Program-made: the position numbers and the translations under genes | Notes under the pieces: model-generated | Databases searched by the model: none | What the model saw: the letters and a program-made list of their open reading frames with translations, nothing else | What the model was told of the DNA's origin: nothing | Shown: positions 26,287 to 34,958 of the stretch, in pieces | How positions within the stretch are numbered: the stretch's first letter is position 1 | Layout: each line of letters begins with the position of its first letter | Assembly: GCF_011683915.1 (NCBI RefSeq) | Contig: NZ_JAAQPH010000026.1 | Location: 1-64,000, forward strand | Source: Pelagibius litoralis | GTDB lineage: Bacteria; Pseudomonadota; Alphaproteobacteria; Kiloniellales; Kiloniellaceae | DNA length: 64,000 nucleotides | Direction of reading: 5' to 3'

Positions 26287-26997
26287 ATGAGCGACCGTAA
26301 GGCGTGGGCTCCGGAAATGGGGCAAAGCGGCGACACCGGTTTTGATATCGGTGAAAGGCGCCCAACAAAAACAACCGCAGACAACCGCTGTGGTGACCGC
26401 AGCCCCCTGCTGGAGGCGGACTGGCGCTATATCGAAACGACCGAGCTGGACGACCTCAGCGCCGAGGACTGGACGCTCCTGAACCGGCAGCGCAGGCCCT
26501 ACTACGCGGACGAACAGGCGCGCCAGGCGCTGAGGTTTCTGAGTTGCAGCGAACACGACAGAAGCTTCGGCTACCAGATCAATAACTATCGCCACTGCCT
26601 GCAGACGGCGACAATGGCGCACAACGCCGGCGAAGACGAGGAAACCGTCGTCGTCGCCCTGCTGCACGACATCGGCTTCGTCGCCTGCCCTGACAGCCAT
26701 GGCGAATTCGCCGCTTCGCTGTTGGCCAACTATATCTCGGAAAAGAACCTCTGGATGCTGCGCCATCACGCGATCTTTCAACAGATCCACCTGGCCGGCG
26801 TGCCGGACCATGGCTTTGATCCGGATGAGCGGGAGCGTTGGCGCGGGCATCCGTTCTTTGAGTGGACCGCCAATTTCGTCGACCGCTACGACCAGCGCGC
26901 CATGTGCCCGCATTACGACACGGCGCCGCTCAGCTTCTTTGAGCCCATGGTGCAACGGCTCTTTGCCCGGCCGGCGCGCACTCTGACGGTCGACTAG
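26287..26997 (+). CDS. HD-domain metal-dependent phosphohydrolase or oxygenase (PhnZ-like group)
   Basis: The 236-residue protein starts from the ATG at 26287, preceded by AGGGG and 6 bases. Longer starts at 26179 and 26245 have no ribosome site. Metal ligands of the HD fold are visible: His103 (NYRHCLQ), His127-Asp128 (LLHDIGF), His138 (SHGEFAA), His160/161 (LRHHAIFQ) and a late Asp in FVDRYDQ. The pattern of an early YRHxLQTAxxA and the HHAIFQ motif is that of the group containing PhnZ, a di-iron oxygenase cleaving 2-amino-1-hydroxyethylphosphonate, and many uncharacterised relatives. No PhnY partner is beside it, and the C-P lyase genes are 30 kb away, so no phosphonate role is claimed. 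Confidence 0.75.
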   Translation: MSDRKAWAPEMGQSGDTGFDIGERRPTKTTADNRCGDRSPLLEADWRYIETTELDDLSAEDWTLLNRQRRPYYADEQARQALRFLSCSEHDRSFGYQINNYRHCLQTATMAHNAGEDEETVVVALLHDIGFVACPDSHGEFAASLLANYISEKNLWMLRHHAIFQQIHLAGVPDHGFDPDERERWRGHPFFEWTANFVDRYDQRAMCPHYDTAPLSFFEPMVQRLFARPARTLTVD

Positions 26998-27082
26998 AGC
27001 ATGACAGATGAACGGCACGATCAAGAAGGGCTGTCCTGAGGTGCGGGGACCGAAGGTATTGGGAAACGAAGGGGATCACAAA

Positions 27083-27728
27083 ATGAATCAGGTCAGACTT
27101 GTTCTGGCGTCAGTGTTGCTTGGCTGTCTTGCCTGGACCGCACCGGCCGCGGCGCAGGATTCGAGCCTCATCTAAGGTGTTGGAATCGGGCAAGCTCAGG
27201 GTCGGCACGACGGGCGATTGGAACCCGATGTCGATGAAAGACCCGGCAAGCGGCGGCTACGCCGGTTTCGACATCGACGTCATGACCGAGCTGGCCAAGG
27301 ACCTGGGCGTAGAGATCGAGTTCGTTCCGACGGAATGGAAGACCCTGGTACCGGGCATCGTGGCCGATAATTAGGGCATCACGACCAGCGCTTCCGTCAC
27401 ATCGCAACGCATCCGTAGCGCCGCCTCCTTCGGCCTTTCCAACTTCCAGAAAATGCGCCTCGCGGTACTGTCCCAGGCGATCCGCCGCATCCTGCCGGCC
27501 ATGGGCAAACAGTTCGTCTATATGCTGAAAATGTCGTCGCTGGTCTGCGTGCTCGGCCTGTCCGAGCTGACGCGCCGCGCCAACGAACTCTCGGTCACCG
27601 TCTACCGCCCGCTGGAGACCTACACCATCCTGCTGCTCGAATACCTGGCGCTGGTGCTGGTCGTCTCCTGGCTGGTGCGCCGCCCCGAGAAACGCATGGG
27701 CGCCAACGTGCCGGAGGGTGGGTGCTAA
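27083..27728 (+). pseudogene. Decayed amino-acid ABC transporter: binding protein fused by deletion to permease C-terminus
   Basis: From the ATG at 27083 (after AAGGGG) a signal peptide is encoded ([20 protein letters not shown]), then a frameshift gives TAA at 27173. The plus-one frame continues with the start of a polar amino-acid binding protein ([38 protein letters not shown]) and is broken again by TAG at 27372. Beyond, the same frame reads ITTSASVTSQR. It then switches to the C-terminus of a HisM/GlnP-type permease (ILPAMGKQFVYMLKMSSL, LSELTRRANELSV). Most of the binding protein and permease is therefore missing. At least three lesions (frameshift, nonsense, large deletion) make it non-functional. 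Confidence 0.85.
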
Positions 27729-27804
27729 AAGCCTCGCGGGACCTCGCATTGACCCTTGCACAAATCACACTACGCTTCCGGTCTTGAGATCACTGTTCTT
27801 TGGA

Positions 27805-28887
27805 TCAGCGCCGGGGCTCCAGGACAAAACCCAGGATCCGTGGATTTCCGGTGAAGGGATCAATGCAGCCCGGAAGCATCTGGTACTCGGCGCAGACACC
27901 CCGCAAGATGATGACGCCGTCCCCCAGCATCACGTCATAGTGGCGGGTCACCGTTACATCTTCATCGTAGATCTCAGGTACTTCGCCCTTGGCCTTCACC
28001 TCACCCTCATAGCGTGACGGCGTAAGCTGGAGCCGATCTCTGTCCAGCCGCCAGCGGCCGCTTTCCTTGTGCGTTATCTCAAGTGTCGACTCGCCCGTCA
28101 TAACGTCGAAGTCAAAGTGGGACCACTTTGAAACGTAGCGCCCGTTCTCCCGCAGTTCGATATCCGGAGACCCGGAAGAAAGTGCGGCAATCGCGAAGTT
28201 ATCCTCTTCCAAGAGAACGTCTCCGCGCACTCTCCCTCCCTCCCAATCGCCGACGACATCCTCGGCTTCGGGCCAAACCGCCGCATCACGTTTCCGCACA
28301 TGCTGATAGCTTGGCGACCCGGTCGCCTGAGCGTCCATCACCTTGAGTGAGTCGAGAATTGATCTGAGTGTCGCTGCCCGGGGCGCCACGGCCTCGATCC
28401 CGCCTTCATAGGCGACGGACGCGAAGATGCCGCTGCGGCCGGGGCGGCTGATCTGAACATGATGGACAACCGGATCACCGATCACAGTCGAGCCGAAAGC
28501 ACCTTTCGTCACCATGGATAGCGCCAGGACACTCTGACGTGTCTCGTCAGGCCCGCCCGTCGTGTTGCGGACCATGGAAGCGTGAAGGCGCCCAGTCGCC
28601 CTGATCTCGGTGGCGCGGAGGTCGTGAAACAAGAAGAGTTCCTCGTTGTCCTCCCAACCCGTCGACAACAGGATAAAATTGTAGTCCGGGCCCTCCGCAA
28701 GAAGGACGGTGCCGCTTTCATCCAATGAAGCGATCCAGCTGTCTGGCAGCAGGAGATCGAAGCTGCCCTGTATGAAGCGGGTATTGAGCGATACATCCTG
28801 GGCTGCCGCCCCTGGCACCGCATGCAAAAGCCCTATCAGCATGGCGGTGCCGACGAGATTCAGATGGCGCCTGAAAGCCGTGAGCAA
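27805..28887 (-). CDS. Secreted protein of unknown function
   Basis: The protein has 360 residues from a TTG at 28887 preceded by AAGGGGAG. An ATG at 28923 is in frame but puts acidic residues before the signal peptide. The signal peptide (RRHLNLVGTAMLIGLLHAVPGAAAQ) is followed by two beta-rich halves. The first resembles a DUF-type lipoprotein domain (GSFDLLLPDSWIASL, LRSILDSLKVM). The second (VGDWEGGRVRGDVLLEEDN ... FVLEPRR) has a lipocalin-like alternating strand pattern. I do not recognise the family. It stands alone, between two broken genes. Confidence 0.6.
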   Translation of the reverse strand: MLTAFRRHLNLVGTAMLIGLLHAVPGAAAQDVSLNTRFIQGSFDLLLPDSWIASLDESGTVLLAEGPDYNFILLSTGWEDNEELFLFHDLRATEIRATGRLHASMVRNTTGGPDETRQSVLALSMVTKGAFGSTVIGDPVVHHVQISRPGRSGIFASVAYEGGIEAVAPRAATLRSILDSLKVMDAQATGSPSYQHVRKRDAAVWPEAEDVVGDWEGGRVRGDVLLEEDNFAIAALSSGSPDIELRENGRYVSKWSHFDFDVMTGESTLEITHKESGRWRLDRDRLQLTPSRYEGEVKAKGEVPEIYDEDVTVTRHYDVMLGDGVIILRGVCAEYQMLPGCIDPFTGNPRILGFVLEPRR

Positions 28888-28958
28888 AGAAACTCCCCTT
28901 TCCGGATTTCCCGACTCAACCATAGCATGAACGTGACGCGACGGCGCGAAACTCGTTG

Positions 28959-29249
28959 TCAGCCGGCCGTCATTCCTGTTTCCGATGCATCCAACCAGGC
29001 CTTCAAGGTGGTGGCAATCTCCAGGGTGTGGCCGATGAACCAGCGCTCCAGCCCTTGCGCCGTCGCCTCGATATGGAACTGGGTGGCGAGGACGAGCAGA
29101 AGGTCGACGGCCTGGAACGCCGGGTCGCTCAGGTCGTCGAGACCGGCTTCGCGGTAGCCGGTCTCATAGCCCTGCGCTTGCAACACCGGTTGGAAGCTGC
29201 CGAGGTCTTCAAAGGCGACATGGCGGATGGCAAGGGCTGTCTTATTCAT
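28959..29249 (-). pseudogene. Class I glutamine amidotransferase remnant with internal deletion
   Basis: The 96-residue frame joins the N-terminus of a GMP-synthase-like glutamine amidotransferase (ALAIRHVAFEDLGSF, VDLLLVL) directly to its C-terminus (ATQFHIEATAQGLERWFIGHTLEIA). Family members have about 230-240 residues. The missing middle contains the nucleophile motif G-I-C-L-G, while the catalytic His and Glu in QFHIE remain. An in-frame deletion is the simplest reading, and the product cannot be an active amidase. The frame is still open, so the loss may be recent or the stub may be expressed. Confidence 0.75.
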
Positions 29250-29474
29250 GGCGGGGCCTCATATTGGCAGGCGGCTGCGGCGCGCACCTGGGTGACGCCC
29301 CAACCTGCCGAAGCAAGCACACAAAGGGGGTCAGGCTGCTTTACCTGCATGACCCCGCTCTGCCATAACTTCCGGAATAAGGTCCGCTAGAAATATGGGC
29401 TCACGCTACGCCATGCAAGATCCTGTCGGCCGCCTGCTGCGCGGAGAGCAACCTAAGAGAAAAACAGAGACCTC

Positions 29475-30890
29475 ATGACCAAACCGCTGCAGCTTCACGA
29501 AGATCGCCTGTTTCCGGCAGAGGCGTCACAACGGGGCGTCGCGCGGCGGCTTTACGCTGAGATCAAGGATCTTCCGATCGTCTCGCCGCACGGCCATACC
29601 GACCCGGCCTGGTTCGCGGAAGACCAGCCTTTCGGCAATCCCGCAGAGCTCTTCATCATTCCCGACCACTACCTCTTCCGCATGCTCTACAGCCAGGGCG
29701 TGGACCTTGAGGATCTCGGCGTGCCGCGCCGCGACGGCGGGCCGGTGGAACGCGACGGGCGCAGGATCTGGCGGCGCTTTGCCGAGCACTACCACCTCTT
29801 TCGCGGCACCCCCTCGCGCCTCTGGTTCGATCATGCCCTCTCGGTCGTCCTGGGCATCGACGAACAGTTGACGCCGGAGAGCGCCGACCGGCTCTACGAC
29901 CGTCTGTCGGAGCGGTTACAGCAGAGCGATGCCCGGCCGCGCGCCCTCTTCGACCGCTTCAACATAGAGGTTCTGGCAACCACGGAATCACCGCTCGATG
30001 ACCTCGCGCATCACAAGGTGATCCGCGACAGCAACTGGGACGGCCGGGTGATCACGGCTTTCAGGCCCGACCCGGTGGTCGATCCCGACTTCGAGGGTTT
30101 TCGCGGGAATGTCGAAGAACTCGGCAAGCTGACCGGCGAAGATACGGCGGGTTGGGACGGCTACCTGGCCGCCCAGCGCCAACGCCGGGCCTTTTTCTCG
30201 GAGATGGGGGCGACCTCCAGCGATCACGGCCACCCCAGCGCCGCCACTGCCGACCTTGATCCGGGCGCCTGCCGGACACTCTTCGCCAAGTGTCTCGCCG
30301 GCGACGGATCGCCCGAGGATCACGAACTGTTCCGCGCGCAGATGCTGACGGAAATGGCGCGCATGAGCCTGGATGACGGCCTGGTGATGCAGATCCATCC
30401 CGGTTCCTTGCGCAACCACAACGCCGGGCTGTTCGAGCGCTTCGGCCGCGACAAGGGCGCCGACATCCCGACGCGGACCGACTATGTCGCGGGGCTGAAA
30501 CCGCTGCTCGACCGCTTCGGCAATGAGAAGGCCCTCTCCGTCATCCTCTTCACCCTGGATGAAACGAGCTACAGCCGGGAACTCGCTCCCCTGGCCGGGC
30601 ATTATCCGATCCTGAAGGTCGGCCCGGCCTGGTGGTTCTACGACAGTCCGGAGGGCATGCTGCGCTACCGCCGCGCTCTCACCGAGACCGCGGGTTTCTA
30701 CAACACTGTCGGCTTCAACGACGATACACGCGCCTTTCTGTCGATCCCGGCACGCCATGATGTGGCAAGGCGTGTCGACTGCGCTTACCTGGCGGAGCTG
30801 GTCTGCACCCACCGCCTGGGCGAGGACGAGGCCTTGGAGGTCGCCCATGACCTTACCTACCGCCTGGTGAAGCAGGCCTACAAGCTGTGA
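29475..30890 (+). CDS. uxaC: Uronate (glucuronate/galacturonate) isomerase
   Basis: The 471-residue protein matches UxaC length (about 470). It converts D-glucuronate to D-fructuronate and D-galacturonate to D-tagaturonate in the cytoplasm. Typical segments are LPIVSPHGHTDPAWFAEDQPFGNP, ELFIIPDHYLFRMLYSQG, RFNIEVLATTESPLDDL, VMQIHPGSLRNHN and KVGPAWWFYDSPEGMLRYR. It is followed after 51 bases by a mannitol dehydrogenase-family reductase, the usual next enzyme. No strong ribosome site precedes the ATG. Confidence 0.93.
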   Translation: MTKPLQLHEDRLFPAEASQRGVARRLYAEIKDLPIVSPHGHTDPAWFAEDQPFGNPAELFIIPDHYLFRMLYSQGVDLEDLGVPRRDGGPVERDGRRIWRRFAEHYHLFRGTPSRLWFDHALSVVLGIDEQLTPESADRLYDRLSERLQQSDARPRALFDRFNIEVLATTESPLDDLAHHKVIRDSNWDGRVITAFRPDPVVDPDFEGFRGNVEELGKLTGEDTAGWDGYLAAQRQRRAFFSEMGATSSDHGHPSAATADLDPGACRTLFAKCLAGDGSPEDHELFRAQMLTEMARMSLDDGLVMQIHPGSLRNHNAGLFERFGRDKGADIPTRTDYVAGLKPLLDRFGNEKALSVILFTLDETSYSRELAPLAGHYPILKVGPAWWFYDSPEGMLRYRRALTETAGFYNTVGFNDDTRAFLSIPARHDVARRVDCAYLAELVCTHRLGEDEALEVAHDLTYRLVKQAYKL

Positions 30891-30941
30891 GGCCGGACAC
30901 GATGAGGCCCAATTGGCGCGTTGCCCCATGAAGCGGCCCCC

Positions 30942-32429
30942 ATGAAGCGACTGAGTGAGAAAACGCTCGCCGAACTGCCTTCCGAGATCCAGCGCCCGGC
31001 CTATGACCGCCAGGCCTGTCAGACGGGCATCGTCCATCTTGGTATCGGTGCCTTTCACCGCGCCCATCAGGCGGTCTATAGCGACGACGTCTTGGCCGCA
31101 GGCGAACAGTCCTGGGCAATCTGCGGGGCCAGCCTGCGCGGCCCCGGCGTGCGCGACCAACTGGCACCGCAGGACGGGCTCTATACCCAGGCCGTGGCGG
31201 GACCGGAGGGAGAAAGCCTGCGCGTCATCGGCGCGGTGAAGGAGGTGTTCTTCGCCGCCGAAAATCCGGCTGCCCTGGTGGCGCGTCTGGCCGACCCGCA
31301 GACCCGCATCGTCTCCCTCACCGTCACCGAGAAAGGCTATTGTCACGACCCGGCCAGCGGCGCCCTGCAGCACGACCACCCCGACATCCGCCACGACCTG
31401 CAGCACCCGGAACAACCCCGGTCGGCGCTGGGATTTCTCCTGGCCGGACTGCGCCGGCGATATGAGCGCGGCCAGACACCCTTCACAGTATTGTCCTGCG
31501 ACAACCTGCCCCACAACGGCGCGACCCTGCGGGGTCTCGTGCTGGAACTGGCCGAGGCGGTCGATCCTGCACTGATGCGTTGGATCGAGGCAGAAACTTC
31601 CTTTCCTTCGACCATGATCGACCGCATCGTCCCCGCGACCACCGAGGACGACCGGCAACGGGTTTCCGAACGTCTCGGCCTGCGCGACGAGGGCGTCGTG
31701 ATCTGCGAGCCTTTCCGCCAATGGGTGATCGAGGATCGTTTCGCCGCCGGCCGGCCCCTCTGGGAGCAGGCGGGTGCGCAGATGGTGAGCGACGTTGCGC
31801 CCTTTGAAGAGATGAAGCTGCGGCTGCTCAACGGCAGCCATTCCATGCTGGCCTATCTCGGCTATCTCTGCGGCCACGAGACCATCGCCGACACCATGGC
31901 CGACGATACCCTGCGCCGCCTCACCAGGCGCTTCATGGATCGCGAAGCGGGACCGACCCTGAAACTGCCGCCGGGCGCCGATCTGGAAAGCTACAAGCAG
32001 GCCCTGATCGAGCGTTTCGCCAACCCCGGCCTGCAGCACCGCACCTGGCAGATCGCCATGGACGGCAGCCAGAAGCTGCCGCAGAGGCTGTTGGCTACGA
32101 TCCGCGACCGCCTGCGGGTCGGCGCAGCGATAGATCTGCTGGCGCTGGCCGTCACCGGCTGGATGCGTTACACGGCCGGCCACGACGAGGCAGGGGCCGT
32201 CATCGACGTCCGCGACCCCCTGGCCGGGAAACTTGTCGAAAGCTACGCCGCCGGCCAAGGCGATCCGTCAAGGATCGTCGACGCCTTTCTGCAGCTCCGA
32301 GAGGTCTTCGATCCCGATCTCGCCGACAATCCCGACCTGCGAAAGGCGCTGACCGGCGCACTCGGGCTGATCCTGACGCGGGGCACCAGGGCAGCCGCCG
32401 AAGCAACCTTGGCGCGCATCTCCATCTGA
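30942..32429 (+). CDS. uxuB: Long-chain mannitol dehydrogenase-family reductase (fructuronate reductase-like)
   Basis: The protein has 495 residues from the ATG at 30942 (a TTG at 30921 is possible). It is an NAD-dependent reductase of the MtlD/UxuB group. The Rossmann motif GIVHLGIGAFHRAHQAVYSDD is at the N-terminus. The catalytic region is FPSTMIDRIVPATTED with EMKLRLLNGSHSMLAYLG (Lys and the N-x3-H motif). Directly after uxaC, reduction of fructuronate to mannonate is the best guess. Tagaturonate reduction or mannitol 2-dehydrogenase activity cannot be excluded, the latter because a sugar ABC transporter follows. Confidence 0.85.
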   Translation: MKRLSEKTLAELPSEIQRPAYDRQACQTGIVHLGIGAFHRAHQAVYSDDVLAAGEQSWAICGASLRGPGVRDQLAPQDGLYTQAVAGPEGESLRVIGAVKEVFFAAENPAALVARLADPQTRIVSLTVTEKGYCHDPASGALQHDHPDIRHDLQHPEQPRSALGFLLAGLRRRYERGQTPFTVLSCDNLPHNGATLRGLVLELAEAVDPALMRWIEAETSFPSTMIDRIVPATTEDDRQRVSERLGLRDEGVVICEPFRQWVIEDRFAAGRPLWEQAGAQMVSDVAPFEEMKLRLLNGSHSMLAYLGYLCGHETIADTMADDTLRRLTRRFMDREAGPTLKLPPGADLESYKQALIERFANPGLQHRTWQIAMDGSQKLPQRLLATIRDRLRVGAAIDLLALAVTGWMRYTAGHDEAGAVIDVRDPLAGKLVESYAAGQGDPSRIVDAFLQLREVFDPDLADNPDLRKALTGALGLILTRGTRAAAEATLARISI

Positions 32430-32468
32430 ACCCACCCAATGGCCATCGTCGCGGCCTTCCACTGTATT

Positions 32469-32503
32469 GAAATAATATTGCGTATTGACGGCAATATTAT
32501 TTC
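32469..32503. repeat. Perfect 13-base inverted repeat around the lacI-type -35 element
   Basis: GAAATAATATTGC (32469-32481) and GCAATATTATTTC (32491-32503) are exact inverse complements separated by 9 bases that contain the -35 hexamer of the regulator promoter. There is no T-run after it, so a terminator for uxuB is less likely than an operator. Confidence 0.75.
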
Positions 32504-32513
32504 CTTTTACACT
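32485..32513 (+). promoter_or_regulatory. Sigma-70 promoter of the LacI-regulator / ABC transporter operon
   Basis: TTGACG (32485-32490), 17-base spacer, TACACT (32508-32513). Transcription would begin about 32520, inside the palindrome at 32516-32529, leaving a leader of about 20 bases before the ATG at 32540. Confidence 0.65.
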
Positions 32514-32515
32514 TT

Positions 32516-32529
32516 CCAAAACGTTTTGG
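32516..32529. promoter_or_regulatory. LacI-family operator (perfect palindrome with central CG)
   Basis: CCAAAACGTTTTGG is a perfect 14-base palindrome with the central CpG characteristic of LacI-family operators. It lies at the expected transcription start, just upstream of the LacI-family gene, a classic autoregulation position. Confidence 0.75.
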
Positions 32530-32539
32530 ATCGCAGGAA

Positions 32540-33556
32540 ATGACCCTCAAACGAGTCGCCGAGGACCTAAACCTCTCTGTCACCACGGTTTCCAGGGCAC
32601 TGAACGGCTACCCTGACGTGAGTGAAGCAACGCGGGAAAAGGTGAGAGAAGCGGCCCGGAAGGTCGGCTATGTCCCCAACCGCCTCGCCCAGGCCCTGCA
32701 GCGGGGCACCTCTGAGGCGGTCGGCATCATTCTGCCGAGCCAGTTCGGCCACTTCGAAGATCCGTTCTTTCTGGAGCTGCTGGTGGGGATCGGCGAGCGC
32801 CTGCACAGCGCCAACCTGGACCTGGTGGTCTGTGCCGTGCCGGAGGGACCGGCCGAAGTCGACGCCTACAAGCGCCTGGTCGAGGGCAGGCGGGCGGATG
32901 CCGTGATCATCGCCCGAACCCGGCGCCATGACGAACGGATCGACTATCTGATCGAGCAAGGCGTTCCCTTCGTCACCCATGGCCGCGCGGAAACCGCGAC
33001 GCCCATCGCCTTCATCGATGCCGACGCCCGGACAGCCTTTCGCCGGGCCACCGAACGTCTGATCGAACTTGGCCATCGGCGCATCGCCCTGATCGGCGCG
33101 CCCGAAGAACTCTTCACCGCCGGCGAACGCAAGACCGGCTACGAGGAAGCCCTGCGCGCTGCCGGCATTACCTTCGATCCAGACCTTTATGCCGTCACCA
33201 GGCTCAACGAACGCGGCGGCACGGCCGCGGCCGAGCGCCTGTTGGGCGGCGACAAGCGGCCGACCGCCCTGCTCTGCGCCAACGATGCCATCGCCCTCGG
33301 GGCGCTGCGCATCGCCCGCCGCCTTGGTATCGCAGTGCCGGATGAACTGTCGATCGTCGGCTTCGACGATCTGCCGATGGCCGCACAGGCCGAGCCGCCC
33401 CTCACCACTATGCGCCAGGACATCCGCGGTGCCGGCGCGCGCCTGGCGGAGATGGTTTGCGCACGCCTGGGCGGCACCGCCATCGCCGATCTGCAGGAAC
33501 TTCTGGAAGCACCCTTGATCGAGCGCGAGTCGACCGGGCTCGCGTCCCAGACCTGA
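32540..33556 (+). CDS. LacI-family transcriptional regulator
   Basis: The 338-residue protein has an N-terminal helix-turn-helix (MTLKRVAEDLNLSVTTVSRALNGYPDVSEATREKV) and hinge helix (NRLAQALQRG). The periplasmic-binding-protein-like core has the usual GFDDLPMAAQAEPPLTTMRQDI segment. It binds a sugar effector and probably represses itself and the downstream ABC transporter genes, starting 35 bases later. The AGGA before the ATG is closer than usual. Confidence 0.92.
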   Translation: MTLKRVAEDLNLSVTTVSRALNGYPDVSEATREKVREAARKVGYVPNRLAQALQRGTSEAVGIILPSQFGHFEDPFFLELLVGIGERLHSANLDLVVCAVPEGPAEVDAYKRLVEGRRADAVIIARTRRHDERIDYLIEQGVPFVTHGRAETATPIAFIDADARTAFRRATERLIELGHRRIALIGAPEELFTAGERKTGYEEALRAAGITFDPDLYAVTRLNERGGTAAAERLLGGDKRPTALLCANDAIALGALRIARRLGIAVPDELSIVGFDDLPMAAQAEPPLTTMRQDIRGAGARLAEMVCARLGGTAIADLQELLEAPLIERESTGLASQT

Positions 33557-33591
33557 ACAGACAACAACAAAAAAACACAGTGGAGGAAAAG

Positions 33592-34878
33592 ATGAAGACC
33601 ATGCTCAAGACCGGATTGTCGGCAGCCGCCGTCTCCGCCCTTTTGTTCACCAGCCTTGCTGTTTCAGCCGAGACGATTTTTCTCTCGACCCAGGCACGCC
33701 CCATCGAAGAAGCCGAAGCCATGCGCAACACGGTTCTCGGCGCCTATCAGGGTGAGGTCGACTACATCCCGCAGGAAGACGGTCCCTTCCTGAACCGGGT
33801 TCTGGCCGAGGCCGAGGCCGGCGACGTCTCCATCGGCCTGCTGGGTGCCCTGCATGGGAACTTCCCGGTGCTTGCCGGCGCCGATGCCCTGGCGCCGGTC
33901 GACGACATCATGGCATCGCTCGGCGACCGCAAGCTGATCAACACCTTCGTGGAGCTGGGCAAGCTGGGCACCGACAAGCAGCACTACGTTCCCTGGATGC
34001 AGGCCAGCTACGTCATGGCGGCCAACCGCGAAGCGCTGCAGTACCTGCCCGAGGGCGCCGACGTGATGGCGCTGACCTACGATCAGCTGGCCACCTGGAG
34101 CGCCAACGTCCAGACCGCGACGGGTGAGCGCAAGCTGGGCTTCCCCGCCGGGCGCAAGGGCCTGATGCACCGCTTCTTCCAGGGTTATCTCTACCCCTCC
34201 TTCACCAACTCCGTCGTGACCGAATACCGCGGCGAGAAAGCAGCGGCGATGTGGGCCGGTTTCCGGGATCTCTGGAAGACTGTGAACCCGCGCTCCACCT
34301 CCTACGACTTCATGCAGGAGCCGCTGCTGGCCGGAGAAGTCTGGATCGCTTTCGATCATACGGCCCGTCTGATGGACGCCTTCAACCAGCGTCCGGACGA
34401 CTTCATTGCCTTCCCGGCCCCCGCCGGCCCCGAAGGCCGCGGTTTCATGCCCGTCGTGGCCGGCCTGGCGGTGCCGGCAAACGGACCGGACCGGGCTGCC
34501 GCCGCGAAACTGATCGACTACATGACCCGCCCGGAAACCCAGATCGCCACCCTGAAGGCCATCGGTTTCTTCCCGGCCATCGAGATGGACCTGCCGGACG
34601 ACCTGCCGCGCGGCGTCCAGATCGCCGGGGCCGCGGTTTCGGCCCAGTCCGCCTCCCCCGACGCCAATCCCAGCCTGCTGCCGGTCGGCCTGGGCGACAA
34701 GGGCCGGGAGTTCAACAAGGTCTTCATGGACACCTTCCAACTGATCGTGCTGCGCAAGGCCGACATCGCGGAAACCCTGGACCGCCAGGCCGGCAACCTG
34801 CGCAAGCTGATGGAAGAGACGGGCGCCCCCTGCTGGGCGCCGGATCCGTCCAGCGCCGGTGCCTGCCCGGTAAAGTAG
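33592..34878 (+). CDS. Sugar ABC transporter substrate-binding protein
   Basis: The 428-residue protein starts from the ATG at 33592 after GGAGGAAAAG. The frame reaches upstream to 33457 but overlaps lacI there. The signal peptide (SAAAVSALLFTSLAVSA) is cleaved before ETIF. The mature protein is a family-1 (MalE/UgpB-type) carbohydrate binder, with QAEPLLAGEVWIAFDHTARL-like and GLAVPANGPDRAAAAKLIDYM segments. It ends in a Cys-containing tail (CWAPDPSSAGACPVK) that could form a disulfide. Two permeases and an ATPase follow in one operon. Confidence 0.9.
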   Translation: MKTMLKTGLSAAAVSALLFTSLAVSAETIFLSTQARPIEEAEAMRNTVLGAYQGEVDYIPQEDGPFLNRVLAEAEAGDVSIGLLGALHGNFPVLAGADALAPVDDIMASLGDRKLINTFVELGKLGTDKQHYVPWMQASYVMAANREALQYLPEGADVMALTYDQLATWSANVQTATGERKLGFPAGRKGLMHRFFQGYLYPSFTNSVVTEYRGEKAAAMWAGFRDLWKTVNPRSTSYDFMQEPLLAGEVWIAFDHTARLMDAFNQRPDDFIAFPAPAGPEGRGFMPVVAGLAVPANGPDRAAAAKLIDYMTRPETQIATLKAIGFFPAIEMDLPDDLPRGVQIAGAAVSAQSASPDANPSLLPVGLGDKGREFNKVFMDTFQLIVLRKADIAETLDRQAGNLRKLMEETGAPCWAPDPSSAGACPVK

Positions 34879-34958
34879 TCCGCCACGATCGATCCGCCCC
34901 TGCCGAAGAAGCGCCGCCGCGAAGCGCGCACCTTTGGCAGGCGGCACGGGGGTGACCG

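Noticed and set aside
26287-26997. Calling the HD protein PhnZ outright
   Set aside because: It has the group's motifs, but PhnY is absent and it is not near the phn genes.
29988-32258. 756-codon minus-strand frame
   Set aside because: Shadow of uxaC and the mannitol dehydrogenase-family gene, both with clear motifs on the plus strand.
32469-32503. Reading the long inverted repeat as the uxuB terminator
   Set aside because: The stem is AT-rich, has no T-run after it and encloses the -35 element of the next promoter.
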